From: Thozetella sp. PMI_491
Taxonomy: Eukaryota > Ascomycota > Sordariomycetes > Chaetosphaeriales > Chaetosphaeriaceae
NCBI GenBank assembly: GCA_021432635.1
Contig: MU270016.1
Span: forward strand, 449,296 to 513,295
Direction: 5' to 3'
Length of the DNA: 64,000 bases
Of this stretch, positions 1 through 12,385 are shown in pieces (the first letter of the stretch is position 1; the number at the start of each line of letters is the position of its first letter). The position numbers and the translations under genes are program-made. The notes beneath the pieces were generated by a model, which was given only the letters and a program-made list of their open reading frames with translations, was not told the DNA's origin and ran no database searches.

Positions 1-330
1 AGAGATCCCTGATTCCGGGTTTCGGGGCGGCGATCTCTAGAAGAGTGTTTGTAAGCTTCCCTTAGCTGTTCTGTGTCGCTTTGAAAGCAACACTGATCAG
101 TGTTTGGTAAGCGTACGAGATCTCGTAAAGCAATAAAGCAAACAAACTGTGTAAATCCGTATCGTGTATTAGTATCTATCTTGTGTATTGTCATTCCTAA
201 GAGCCAATAAGCTCAGGAACGACTTTTATATGCTCCCATTGATCACGTAAGAAGAATCCACGTGATCAATGGGATCCTAATACTACAGATCCTCCACAGC
301 TCGCCAGCGCTGCGAACAGCTATTCCAACA
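1..330 (-). mobile_element. LTR of a Ty1/copia-type retrotransposon (probable, left end beyond window)
   Basis: Read on the minus strand, the block starts at 330 with TGTTGGAATA, the usual start of fungal copia LTRs. It then has a TATA-like CATATAAAAG at about 222-231 and a 15-bp hairpin at 234-274. No coding sequence is visible. The TG start and promoter-like core are seen directly; calling it an LTR is family knowledge. The other LTR boundary is not resolved and may lie left of base 1, so this could be a solo LTR or the 5' LTR of an element running out of the window. No target-site duplication could be checked. Confidence 0.55.
234..274. repeat. 15-bp perfect inverted repeat with 11-nt loop
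   Basis: TCCCATTGATCACGT at 234-248 pairs perfectly with ACGTGATCAATGGGA at 260-274. It lies inside the LTR, just upstream of its TATA-like box, where it could be a transcription-factor palindrome or an RNA hairpin. Confidence 0.85.
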
Positions 331-1056
331 ATTTAGCTACTAATATCCTAAGAACGAAAGAAGTAAGTTTTAGATAAGGAACTATTTAGACCGCCTTGAA
401 GTTTTATTCGTGTAGGTATATAGGTTGTACAACGTAAACTAACAGGTAATAAGGAAGTGTGCAGTTTACTTGGCATTGGTAAAGAATAAATATTAATCAC
501 CCTTATGGCCTATTATTAAGCCATGATATTGACCCATGCGGCCTATCTATATTAAAGATGGGACCTAATGGTATTCTCAAAGGTAGTTATACATATTAAC
601 TTGATAATATAGCCTAACTCCCTAAACGTTTTCTGGACCCTTGTGCGCTTAATCGAGGTCCTCACACCAGTTATGCACCACTTAGACAAAATAAGCCATT
701 AGCTAGGCACCCCTACTTGAACTTCATAGCTGACTCTTGCCTGTGTAGAATCTACCGGTTCAGGAAGGGATGGTCCGCGAGGATTGTTGCATCACAATGT
801 TGGGATTAGGCTAGGACAGAGCCCCCGACCCACCAACGCCGATACAGCCCACAATTAGGTAGTTTAGCTGCCGTACAACCAAGCACAAATGATCTGATAT
901 TGCATAGGCCGAGTAGACTTTGCTTATAGAAGGGGAAGAGGACCCTCTGGATTACACTTGGTTGCAAACCATAGCATTAAACTCAGATGCACTCAGCCTA
1001 GGCACGACCCTGCGTCTAGCAATCACTTTCGGGATTCCGTATATATAACATATCTA
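331..1056. other. AT-rich gap without a gene
   Basis: This stretch lies between the LTR and the PKS stop codon. It has many stops in all frames and no recognisable coding or RNA signal. It would hold the PKS 3' UTR and terminator. Confidence 0.6.
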
Positions 1057-4000
1057 TCACGCAGTCGCGATCTTTGAGACCGTATATTCGCTTTTTCCTG
1101 CCAAAAGCGTGGCAAAATCGCTGAGCGAGGGGCTCTGGAGGATGTCGAAAACGGAGACCTTCGCTCTAGCGACGCTGGATAGCCACTTGCGTAGCTCGAC
1201 AGCTACCAGCGAATCTACGCCGTAGCACGACATGGGTAAGGCTGCATCGATGTCGGAGGCGGGCAGGTTGAACATTTCGGCCAGCTTAGACACCAGAGCA
1301 TCGGCTAGCGCAGAGATGGCCTCGGGCACGCTAATAGAGGGGTTCGAAAGTGCGCTGACTAGCACGGCCGCCGTGCTCGAGCTTCCTGCGCCAACAAGCG
1401 CCCCATTGGCTAAGCCGCCTCCTCTCCCCCTCGCCACAGTCAGCGTGTTGAACCGCGGGTCCTGTAGGAGCCCGTCGCGAGACCAGATTTCTGTGGTGTG
1501 GTCATTTACGCTCACGACAACCTGGCTCTCATCCAGCGTTGCCGGAAGTGGGTTTCGAATCGCGGCCTCGACGAGCCGCAGAACCTGCGACACGTCGATC
1601 GACACCAATCCTCGCTTCTCGCTCCGCGTGCGCATCGAGTGGTCCCCAGATTCTTCCTTGTCTTTTACGTAGCCAGCCGACAGGACGACACCGAGATCGA
1701 GCACGATTGCGGGCTGGCCCTTGCTCGTCCTGTGTCGTGCCAGAGCATCCAAGAACGCGCTGCTAGCACCGTAGTTGGCCTGAGACGGGTTACCGATGAC
1801 CCCGGTGATGGAGGAGAGCACGATGAAGAAGGACAGGTCGGGTAGATGCTTGTGGAGGTTGCGGCTGCCCTGGATTCGAGGACGCAGAGCGCCCTGCCAT
1901 TTCTGGAAAGACATACCCTCCAGCACAGCGTCCTATCAACAACATTAGCATGTATCTGCCACGTGGACTGCAAGATGTAATCTTGCCTGCAATACCATAG
2001 CTCCATTCACCAGGCCTCGGATCGGCGGCATGGAGCGCCGGCACTCCTCGAGGAGCTTTGTAAGACTACTTTCGTTCGACACATCGCAGTCGTATATCCG
2101 TACATTACAATTCTGCCTCTCACCTAGGCTGGTGATTTCTGCGGCGGCCGGGCGCAAGGTGGCGTTGCGGGAGACGAGGATGAGATTCCTGGCGCCTTTT
2201 TCTATCATCCACTCTGCGACTGCACGACCGATGCCGGTTACGCCGCCAATAATCAGATAACTAGCAGTTGGGTCGTCCAAAGAGAAAGGCGCCGGCCGCG
2301 AGATCACCTAATTCGTTATTAGCTTGTGGAAATAGCGGCCTGCAACACCAGTTAGGTCTCACCTTAACAAGATCCCCATCGCCGGGCACCATCACAAGCT
2401 TGCCCATATGCACGCCCGATTGCATGTGGCGCATGGCTTTCTCCATCTCGGATATTGGGTAGATAGTTATCGGCGAAACCGGGCTGGCTTGAAGGCCGTG
2501 ACAAATGCGCACGCTCTCAGTCAGGGCCTCCTGAGTCGCAGCGCCATCGTGCTCGACGAGCTGTAGGATATCCACGCATGCATACATAGCACACCGCGTA
2601 AATGGTGTCATATCGAGGCGGCGGCCAGCCGAGATATCGATCTTGCCGATCTCGATGAAGCGTCCGAATCGCGCAACACAGTCCCAGCTAGCCTTGAGGA
2701 GGGGGCCGGATAGCGAGTTGAGCACCACGTCGACGCCTTTGCCGTTGGTCATTTTCATAATTGCAGGGGCGAAGCTGGCGTCTCGACTAGCTAGGATATG
2801 GTCCGGAGCGATGCCGTACTGCTGGATGAGAAAGTCGCGCTTGGCCTGGGTGCTGCAGGTAGCGAATATCTCGGCGCCAGCACGCTGGGCCAGCACTATA
2901 GCGGCTTGTCCCACGCCACCAGTAGCAGCATGGATGAGCACAGACTCGCCTTTTTGCAACCTTGCGACCGTGATCAAGGAGTAGTAAGCGGTCACGTAGA
3001 TGGCTGGGATCGACGCTGCTACTTCGTATGACATGCCGTCGGGGATCTTGGTGAGGAACTGCCAGGAAGCATGGGAGATGCTCGAGAAAAGGCCCTTGCC
3101 TATACCACAGACCTTGTCGCCGATCTTCAGACCGCTCTCCTCCGTGTCCGGACCCAAGCCGGTGACGATGCCGGCGATTTCGTGAGAAACAAATGTCCCA
3201 TCTAGTAGGTTTAAGGCATCCATCACATCGCGGAAATTGAGACCAAACGCCTTTGCCTCGACCTCGACGACCCCACTTGGTAGGTTACCGGACGAGAGCG
3301 CAAGTGCGTCCACAAAGTGCAAGTCGCTCAGTAGGCCGGATGTGGATAGCTCCCAAATGAGCGGCCGGTCTGGCTGGTGGAAAGGCTGCAGCTCCGCTGC
3401 TGGTTCTGCCTGTCTATCGTTGCAGATTCGGTCCATCGGCTTGTCGGGATATGCCCTAGCAACATGGATCACCGAGCCCTTGACCGAATACTCTCGTTCA
3501 GTCGTGCCCACTTCCGTGCTCCCGTCAAAGCCTTGCCGCAAAACATGGGTTACGAGCTCGAGCTTATCACCTGTCCAGGTGTTGCCATCGTCCACGGCTG
3601 GACGCTCAAGGTCGAGATGAACATACTTCTTGCCTGGGTCCTCCATACGGAGCGTTCGCAAGAGCCCTAGTGTCGCTGCATATGACGGGTCAACTCCGTC
3701 GATGAGGCCACCACAGCCTACCCACAAGGCATCGCGGCAGTGGATGAGGAGGCTGCGCAGCTTTTCGAACGATTCCTCGTCCATATCGCTCACAAACGGT
3801 CGGCTCATCTCGAGCACGAGGATGCAAATGGTTCCGTCGGCGCGGCCCTGGACGTCGTCGAGACTTTGGATGGTAGGCATGATACCCCATTCGGCGTTAA
3901 TTTTCTCACAGAGTTGAGACATCCAGGCTTGCTGAGCGGCTCCATTTTCGTCCGTCCTGCACACGACGGAAATGGGGCCGTGGATGGTGCTAATTGATGC

Positions 4001-7000
4001 GGCTGTAGAGAACAACACGCTGCACATCTGTATCTGTTCGTCATCGCAGTCTCGCATCTCTACATCGATGCCACTGAAGCCCACTGCACGGAGAGCCTCA
4101 TCCCAGGCCTGAGCTGGCACGTTGGGGCTTGTCTCACGCCCATCTTGTTCCCCAAGCCACCATCCAGGAAGGGTACCGAAGACCAACTGCATGTCCAGGC
4201 GGTCCTGGGTTGTCTCCACAAGTAGGACCTTTCCGCCCGGTTTCAGCAACTTACGGACATTTCTCAGCGTGTTTCGAAGGTTCTGTGTAGCATGGAGGAC
4301 CATTGATGCTACCACGAGATCGTAGTGGCCCTCTGGGATTGACTGCTCGGTAGGATCCCTTTCAATGTCGAGCGGTTTGAACTCCACCAAACCCTCCCAC
4401 GCTGCTAGTTTCTGCTGGGCCGCAGCGAAGAAACCGCTCGAGATATCAGTAAATGTATATTGACTAAGAAGTGTCCCAGGTAGCTCTGCCTCGCGAGCTG
4501 TAGCACCGAATGCCTCGAGCACTTGTTTTGTGGCAGCTCCCGTGCCGGCTCCCACCTCTATGACTTTCGCCCCTGGGTTCTTTGCCGCGAAGAGCTTCAC
4601 TATACCGGAAAAATGCTGTAAAGACCGCTTTGAAACGCCGAGGTCCTCATAGTACTTGGCTAGAAGGTTGTCCTCCATCATTAAGTCGAGCGGAGCAACG
4701 TCCCCCCGCACGATGGCAGGGAGCTGCTCACCTAGTCGTACCAACAGCTGGCAGGCTCCATCGTTGGTTGAGAGCTCGTCGAAAAGCATTTGACGCATAC
4801 CGCGCGTTGCCTTTGCCCACATTTGAGAACCAGGAGGAAGTTTCGCGTCGCCGGTGCGCTCGACAACGGACTTCATCCACTTATAAAATTTCCGATGATG
4901 TGGAGACCAGCTAGAAGGATCCTGGCTTGATAGTTCTCGAACGGCGGCTTCGATGAAGTAGTAGGATGCTCTAACCGAGTCTCTCTCTACCCTACCTTGC
5001 TCCTCTTCTAGCGTTGCCTGCATGGCAGCTCGGAGGGCCAGGGGGATGTCGTGTAGCACATCTGGCTCCCAGCGGAACCTAGAACACAGGCCACTTTGTT
5101 CCGTACTTGAAACTTCCGAATCGAGAGGCACCGCCTGAGCGAAGAAGCCGCGTATCTGAAAAAATTCTGAGCTGTCGGGCTTCTCGTCATAATGGAGCAC
5201 CGCAATGTCGGAGGCATATCCTCGCCTCGTGGTTTGCACGAGCTCCGTAAACGCACGCAGTTTATCGCCGTCCCGCCGGCTGAAGTGACGAGGAATAAAC
5301 ATCGTGCGGATGGACCGGGGGAGAAATATCGCATCTCTTGCTCTGTTCTTGGGCAAGGTTCCGTATGTCGCTTGCAGCATCGAGTCCAGCGTCGTGGGGT
5401 GTAAGACATAGTCATGATCTTCCGAGGACATGCAGTTGGCAATGGCGAAGCTTGTGATCGACCTGCCTTGCGCTGCACGGCTCTCGATCAAATTCTGAAA
5501 TCGGGGTCCATGGTTGATGCCCATCTCCCTCAGGCTGGCATAGATGTCGGAAACGGCGGTGTCCAAGGCTGGTGAAGCGTCGGGCGTTCCAAGATATGAT
5601 TCGACGCAAGGCGGGGTTGGCAGGTATGTTGTTGGGCCGCCTTTACTCTGATCAATCGTCTCGACTGATACGAAGCCTCTGCAATGTTCAACCCACGCAT
5701 CACCGGTCCCGAGAGAGCACACCTCAAACTGAAACCATCCCACTGACTCAAGATCCTTGTCGCCACATTGGCGGAGGCTGAGCTGTGTCTCAATGCCTTC
5801 GGCAGTTTCCGGGACTACCATGGCGTTCAGAATGTCCACGTCTCTCAACCGATACCCATGAATTGTCTCCTCTGATGAGTCTGTGAGAAGGCGAACAGCC
5901 TCGATCGCCATAGAGATATATGCCGCCCCAGGGAGGACGACGTTCGACCCGACTCGGTGTTCTGCAAGCCAGTCCATACCCGAGAGCCGGAGAAAGTTCC
6001 GCCATACTGGCGCACTGCCGTTGCTGCCGGCCAAGGGGCTGCCAAGAAGCTCTCGAGGAGGGAATGTTTTCAACCTTTGCTCCTTCCCCGTTCTAGGTTC
6101 CATCCAGTAGCGCGTGGTGTGATTCCACGGATATGACGGGAGGTCGGGGACAAAGCTTGGATTTTCGGCGGCACCTCGGGTCGCATTCACCCAGGGGAGA
6201 TCGACTGGGTAGCCCCAAGCCAGGATCTCGCAGGCAAGATCTTGCATTGTCTCAACCGAATCAACATGGCGTTGAAGGCATGGCTTGTAAGGCAGCTCGG
6301 CTCCTCGCGCCTTCACAATATCTCGTATAGGACCTGCCAAAGTAGAATGCGGTCCAATCTCAATCACTATATCCACTTGAGGACCGTTCGGGCCGAACAC
6401 CATGCTGTCGAATGCCTGGCTGAACTGGACCGGGCTGGTGAGGTTTTGAGTCCAATGTGCCGGAGAAAGAGTTTCTGGCGACGTTACCAGACCACCAGTC
6501 GTGGGTGAGTAAAACAGGATGTTCTTCCAGCCTCGTTCTACCGGAAGTATGCTTTGTAGGCAATCGGTGTAATCCTGCGCCATGGGAAGCATATGGTTGG
6601 AATGATAGGCCATGGGAACCTTAAGCTTCCTGTGGAAAACTCCAGCTTCCGCGAACTGGGATGCTACCTCCTCAATGGCGTCTAAGTCTCCTGAGAGCGT
6701 AACGCTGTTGGGACTGTTGATGCATGCCGCAACGATGCGCCCAGCCAACTTGCTGGTTATCCATGGCAAAATTTCCTTGGGTCCAAGCCCTACAGCAAGC
6801 ATTCCGCCGCTGGAGGGCGAGAACTGCTGGTGCTTCGCCGCTAGCTCTCCACGAAAGTAAGCCACTCCTAGGGCGTCCCGGAATGACAAAGCTCCCACGG
6901 CGTAGGCTGCGGCGATCTCGCCGCTGGAGTGGCTGGTAACCGCCGTTGGAGAGACATTCCAAGACGCGAGGAGGTCAACGAGACAGAGCTGAATGGCCAC

Positions 7001-9198
7001 GCTAATGGGCTGGCTCAGGCGAACGTCATCTACACGTGTTGAAGTTTTGTCCCGCACGAGCTCCTCTATACACTCCATGTGAATGACAGCTCAAAATGGG
7101 AAAAGGCTTTCACTTACCACAGAGAGACCAATCCGCGCCGAGTTCCTTCAGTATCTTGTCCGCTTTCCGTGTATCTTGGTTGAACTTGGGATACGCCTCC
7201 AGCAGCTCGCGAGCCATAGCATGCCACTGCGCTCCTTGGCCGCTAAATACAAACCCGAGTCTCGGTTTCTTCGTCGAGTGAACTGCTTGAGCTGTAGACT
7301 CGAGGCGACTACAAAGCTCGTCCAGGCTCGTCGCCCGAAACGCAAACCTCCAGTCAAACAGGGAGCGCCTCTCCGCCAAGGTGTAAGCGAGGTCAGCAGG
7401 GCGCATGTGTTGCCCATTGTTTGCACATTGGCGAATGTGGGCTGCAAGCTGGCTTGCCATGTCCTTGGCCGGAGCGGAGGCTTTGGCGCTCACTACATAG
7501 ACGAGGCTTGCACTAGCGTCGTAGCTGTCGCTCTCGTTGGAATGCTCGCCCAGCATCGAGATGGGTGTGCGCTCTAGAATAACATGCGCATTCGCTCCGC
7601 CGTAGCCAAAGTTGTTCACGGACGCACGGTGCTTTTTACCCATCGGCCATCTAGTCAGCTTTCTCGGGACTTGCAGCTTCCACTCGTCTAATGGAATCTG
7701 AGGACTCGGTGTTTCGTAGTTGAGGTTTGGCGCTATCGTCAACTCCTTTAGCGCAAATACTGTCTTGATGATGGCGGCGAGGCCACTCGCAGCCTCGGTG
7801 TGACCTATGACAGTCTTAACCGAGCCTACCAATACGGGATCGTTGGGCTCGCGGCTCATGCCGAACGTTCGGGCTAAGGACTCAGCTTCTACTGGGTCGC
7901 CAGCGGTAGTGCCTGTCATGTGGGCTTCGACGTATCCCGTTTCTGAAATATCGAGCCCAGCGCGCTTGTAGCAATCCTGAATGAGTTTAGTCTGCGCGTC
8001 GGCGGATGGAGACCATAACGTCTGCGTTTTGCCATCCTGATTGAGTGCGCTCTCGCGAATGACCGCGTGGATCCTGTCGTTGTCTCGAACCGCTGCGGCG
8101 AGAGGCTTGAGCACAAGGGTTGCCACTCCCTCTCCACGACCGTATCCCTCGGCTCGCGAGTCCCATGCAAAGCATCTACCATTTATACCGAGGGTCCTGT
8201 GGCTTGTTTAGATTCTATCTGCACGTATGCTTCGCTAGTAGGGTTCCTCACCCTGCTGCCCCGATGTAAATAAAGGGATCTTGATGGAGCATGATGTTCA
8301 CGCCCCCTACAATCGACACTTCGGACTCCCCAAGGCGGATACTCTGGCAAGCTTGATGGAGGGCGACCAGGCCACCAGAGCAGCCGGTATCGATCGTCAT
8401 GCTCGGCCCCTGCAGGTCGAAGAAGTATGAGACACGGTTCGAGAGCGTAGCCGTGCCGACACCGCCGATAAAATTCCGCTGAAGGGTTTCCGAGTCTTTT
8501 ATCTGAAGTTCATGGTAATCTTTGGTAAAGGTGGCCATGAATACGGACGTATCCGAGCCGACCAGCTTTTCTGCTGGGATGCCCGCTATCGTAGACGACC
8601 TGCTGGTAAGCTACAGCTCACGGGATGGGACGAGTACGGTAGGTAGAACTGACCATCTTCCATGGCCTCATAGGTAGACTCGAGTAAATATCTCATCTGC
8701 GGGTCCATGGCCTTTGTGAAGTCAGTTAAATGACGGGGCTCTTGAACACGCCAGGCAAGTCTCCTTTCCTCGGCTTACATTCGCCAGATCTGTAGGGACA
8801 TTGAAGAATCCTGCATCGAACAAAGAGACATCTTGCCCAAGAAAGTAGCCTCCGAGCGCATGAACCTAGATGTTTGGGCAGTTAGCACTGTTCCGAGAGC
8901 TAGCGGTCCGCATAGTGGAATTCCAATAGATATCATGGCTTACCCTGCCCTCCTTTTCTGTATCCGGATGGAACCAAGACTTGATATCGAAACGGTCCGT
9001 GGGAACGGGCGACCATACGTCCCTGCCTTCGGCGCAAAGCTTCCAGAGTTTCGAAGGGCTGTCCACATCTCCAGCAAATCGACATGCCATACCGATGATA
9101 GCGATGGGCGCAGGCTGCTCTGGGGAGATGCTCGACCCGTTGGGCCGTGCGTCTCCATTCTCCGCTCCGTGGCGACTGGGTTCATGGTTTACAACCAT
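1057..9198 (-). CDS. Highly reducing type I polyketide synthase (KS-AT-DH-MT-ER-KR-ACP)
   Basis: Iterative enzyme that builds a reduced, C-methylated polyketide. Eight exons: 9198-8944, 8865-8779, 8711-8654, 8585-8252, 8196-7118, 7065-2363, 2307-1987 and 1932-1057. They join in frame to 2570 residues, usual for the class. The start sits in AGCCATGG. KS (about 30-460) has active Cys in DTGCSGG, then HMTGT and GHTEAASG. AT has SGQGAQ and SHSSGE. DH has His in EHRVGSNVVLPG and Asp in LDSMLQ. The C-methyltransferase has EVGAGTG; ER has HAATGGVGQA; KR has IIGGVTGIGR and Ser/Tyr in QANYGASS; the ACP Ser is in YGVDSLVAVEL. No thioesterase or reductase follows the ACP. Three motifs depart from consensus (DTACSSS, HGTGT, DH Gly shifted by one), yet catalytic residues remain, so it looks functional. 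The last intron (1933-1986) is GC-AG. It is divergent from the MFS gene. The product cannot be predicted. Confidence 0.95.
1933..1986 (-). other. GC-AG intron in the PKS ketoreductase region
   Basis: The coding frame leaves at GTATTGCAG and resumes at GACGCTGTG. The intron begins GCAAGA and ends GATAG (54 nt). No GT donor in the right phase is present, and the spliced reading (AMVLQ then DAVLEGMSF) is the expected KR sequence. Confidence 0.85.
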
Positions 9199-9617
9199 GG
9201 CTTCTGAGCAAGATATGCCTGAGCTAAGAGATATTTACCCCCTCGAGTCTTCAACTCGCGGGATATGGAACTTCTATGGATTATTACGATGCTCAGCTTG
9301 GAGGGCTGAGGGAGGAGCTCGCGCCCTGAAAGGAAACCTCTCATATAAATAACACATGAGTTTCTGCCGGTGTGCAGGTTCTACTTCGGCCTACCAAGCA
9401 AGTATAGGGGTATTCCTGGCATGTACAGGTACATAGACCCCAGCTGCCAGGGTATAGTAGGCGGCCTGGCTTAGTCTAGCCAAAAAGTGCGAAGTAAGCA
9501 CTACCTGGGCCTTGGCGACGATAGGCAGTGCTTCTCGAAGCGGAAACTTCCCCTAACTATTGCTTATATCCGATGCTACGCTGACCGCAAAAATACCTGG
9601 ACCCTGGGAATTGGCAG

Positions 9618-9637
9618 ATCCGGGCTCTACTCCGGAT
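9618..9637. promoter_or_regulatory. ATCCGG-N8-CCGGAT palindrome, candidate Zn2Cys6 factor site
   Basis: Perfect 6-bp inverted arms give CGG-N8-CCG, the half-site layout bound by fungal Zn(II)2Cys6 dimers. It sits in the shared PKS/MFS promoter. No such regulator gene is visible near the cluster, so the factor would be encoded elsewhere. Binding is inferred. Confidence 0.4.
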
Positions 9638-9741
9638 ACTGCAAAGCGTGCAACATTAAGCCTGGTCGTGTGCCACTTTGTAGGCCTACCTCTTGTGTCT
9701 GAGAACTAGTATGCTGAGGCATAGCGCCCGATTTCTACCCT

Positions 9742-9758
9742 CTAGAAGATCCTTCTAG
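9742..9758. repeat. CTAGAAG-ATC-CTTCTAG inverted repeat near the MFS start
   Basis: Seven-base arms with a 3-nt spacer, 74 bp before the MFS ATG. The layout AGAA..TTCT resembles a heat-shock-type element; its role is unknown. Confidence 0.5.
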
Positions 9759-9831
9759 CAGCAAAAATTTGGTGCTTTCTCGCTCGCTCGGTGTTACAAG
9801 AACGTGCACCATACTCATCGGGGCATTCAGC

Positions 9832-11741
9832 ATGGCTGCCGACGCCAGCCCTTTGCCCCTGAGCGATCCACACCTCGGGGCAAAAGCTGAAGCGACGATG
9901 ATGATTCAACAGGCTGAGCAAGAAGGAACATACTGTAATGAAGCCGAGGGAGAGGCGGAAAAACTGGATATCCAGTATCCCACGGGGTGGAGATTATGGT
10001 TGATCAACCTTGCTCTCTTTATCGGTGGCTTCCTCATCTCCTTGGTTTGCTCTCTCCCGCCCCCCGACGACACAGTCGACAATTCGCTAACCTGGTCGGA
10101 TGACTTCGCGTATAGGATGGCACGCTCCTAGGTCAAAGTGTGCCGGTCATCTCAACCGACTTCCATTCGCTGGGCGATATCGGCTGGTACAGCAGCGTCT
10201 ATTTCATGACGCTTTCCACACCGCAGCTCCTGTTCAACAAGCTGAATGAGCGATATCCAATACGATGGAACTATGCCGCATCTATGCTCATATTTGCCCT
10301 TGGTTCTGCTATTTGCGGGGCCGCTCCGAATTCTCCGACGCTCATCTTTGGCCGCGCAACCGCCGGCTTAGGAGCTGCCGCCCTTCTCGTCACCACGTCG
10401 GCTTACCTCCCCTTTTTGGCGCCCCCCTCAAAACGGCCGCTGTGGATCGGAGTGTTCGCGGCCTCAATGGGCTTGGGGTCTTCCAGTGCTCCTCTAATTG
10501 CCGGCGCGTTGACCGAGCGCGTCTCGTGGCGCTGGAACGCAAGTGGCTTCGTCCATGGCGGGTTGCTGGAATTCCTGCTGACTCTCTGCTTGGGCAGTTT
10601 TACCTGAACCTACCTATCATCGCCTGCACCAGCGGTCTATTTCTGCTTCTAGTCCCACCACGGACTTTGGATGCACCAGCCGGCTGGAAAGACTTCCTAA
10701 AGTCCCTCGACCTTGTTGGATTCGCGACGCTGACCCCCTCAGTCGTGTGCTTATTGCTCGCTCTCCAAATAGGCGGAAATACGCACGAATGGAACGATGG
10801 GCGCATAATCGCGCTCCTTATTCTATCGGTAGTTCTCGCTATCGGATTCGCCGCCAGCGAAAGATGGCAGGGTGACATGGCTATCGTACCGGCCCGCATC
10901 CTTAAGCAGCGGAATGTCATTGCAGCTGTGTTCTATACGTTCTGTACTAACGGCGCGTCCGTCACCACTATGTATTACCTTCCAATGTAAGGCGAGGTTA
11001 GACGTTTGACGACTGCGATAGACTCTACGCTAACGTTGTACATGAAGTTGGTTCCAGGGCGCCAAAGACTTCGGCCCGCTGCAGGCGGGCATTGCCACTC
11101 TTCCCCTGCTTCTCTCTACCGTGACCGGTAGCTTCTTGAGCGGACTTCTTAACACCCTCTTTGGGCATACCGGACTGCTGATGATAGCGGGCTCTGTCTT
11201 GACAACCGTTGGGGCGGGCGTCTTGACTACGCTTGACATCAATGCTGGAAGCGGCAAATGGATCGGATATCAGATCATTTACGGCCTAGGATCCGGCATA
11301 AGCAGACAAACTCCCACCGTTTGTGTACAGCAGGCCCTCGAGCCCGGAGACGTCCCGACCGGATATACTGTTGTTACCTTCATGACCTTCCTAGCGCCGT
11401 AAGTCTCGGGTATTGCGGGAAAAGCCACTCGGTGCATGACTGACTCTATTCCTCTTTGAAGTTCGATAGTTGTCTCCGTAGCCCAAGCCGTCTTCGCCAA
11501 TATCTTGACGGCAGACCTAGGGCACCTCCATATCCCACAGATTGACCCAGCCACAGCCCTGGCCGGTGGCATCAAGACAATCACCGATGGGTTGTCGGGG
11601 GAAGTGAGAAATAGCGCATTAGAGGCTGTGAATGATGCGACTATCCACGCCTGGCGGGTGTGTCTTGTTCTGTGTGGCATCAGCACCATTGGTGCCTTGG
11701 CCGTTGACCACCGCAAGACCAGGGTAACGCGCAAAGATTAG
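9832..11741 (+). CDS. MFS multidrug/toxin exporter (DHA2-type)
   Basis: Plasma-membrane drug:proton antiporter, likely exporting the cluster product. Five exons (9832-10044, 10116-10538, 10598-10986, 11048-11398, 11462-11741) join to 551 residues. The start is ATG 9832; the frame is open upstream only from a TTG. About 40 soluble residues precede the first helix (WLINLALFIGGFLISL). Family signatures follow: TDFHSLGDIGWYSSVY after TM1, FGRATAGLGAA in TM4, GWRWN/FYLNLPI near TM6 and GPLQAGIATLP after TM9. The length suits a 14-TM DHA2 transporter. Intron 2 (10539-10597) uses a GC donor. It is divergent from the PKS, which supports self-protection or product export; the substrate is inferred only. 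Confidence 0.93.
10539..10597 (+). other. GC-AG intron in the MFS gene
   Basis: The frame breaks after WRWN and resumes at FYLNLPI. The only in-phase donor is GCAAGT, a perfect GC-donor consensus, with acceptor GGGCAG. Length is 59 nt. Confidence 0.85.
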
Positions 11742-12385
11742 TTAGAGCTACCTACCTACCTAGTTTAGCCATGATAGCGAACCTGCGAAACCACTGGTGG
11801 CTTTGACTCCATGCCACCCACTTTTCATCTTCCCAAATACCATCTAGCCACTACTAGCGAATCCAGCTAGGTTGCAAGCACGTCGTATGAGGCTCGGCAT
11901 GCTCGGTACGAGCGACCGGGAGCTGAAAATAATCAGAACGGAATAAACGACGGCCTAGCGATTGGGCTGGAGAGAAGTGCGCACTACGCTGACTGATCAG
12001 AATATACACAGTAGCACCGTTGCCACGATCCTGGGCTAGCGTGCCGCACACTCTCTCCCGTTTTGGCAATTTTGCTGAATGAGGCTCGGCGGCTCCACGG
12101 GGCTTCCAAGGGGTAGTGGGCGGAACGTCAGCTGCCCATAGCTGAGCGAGATCTGCTACAAGTATCAGTACAGAGCTGAGAATAGCTCAGCTGGGTTGCC
12201 ACGTCGCCTCGGCCTTTCCCGCAATCCCGCATATGCATCTATATCTTTTTGAGATATCGCGCATAGTTGGAGAAGGTAACGGTGACGATGGCTCTCAACG
12301 TTTGGCTTGCCAGTATACCACGTACTTTTTAGTAGCGTTTTTTTTTATCTAGATCTAGTTCCTATTTGCCCCAGCCACCGCCGCC
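11742..12385. other. Intergenic region, MFS 3' end and acyltransferase promoter
   Basis: No gene is visible. It contains an imperfect palindrome GCTCG-GTA-CGAGC at about 11900-11912, repeated CTCGG half-sites, and a poly-T tract at about 12340-12348 shortly before the acyltransferase ATG. Confidence 0.5.

Larger units (their letters stand above)
9199..9831. promoter_or_regulatory. Divergent promoter between PKS and MFS exporter
   Basis: This 633-bp region separates two outward-reading genes, so it should hold both promoters. Visible elements are a TATA-like ATATAAATAA at about 9343-9352 (also TA-rich on the minus strand toward the PKS), a CGG-N8-CCG palindrome at 9618-9637, and a CTAGAAG-N3-CTTCTAG inverted repeat at 9742-9758. 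No convincing ORF is present. Confidence 0.6.

Noticed and set aside
9487..9702. 71-codon ORF in the PKS/MFS promoter
   Set aside because: No family signal, no promoter of its own, and it covers the candidate regulatory palindrome.
9769..9831. Longer N-terminus for the MFS transporter
   Set aside because: The frame is open from 9769 but begins with TTG; ATG 9832 is the first start codon.
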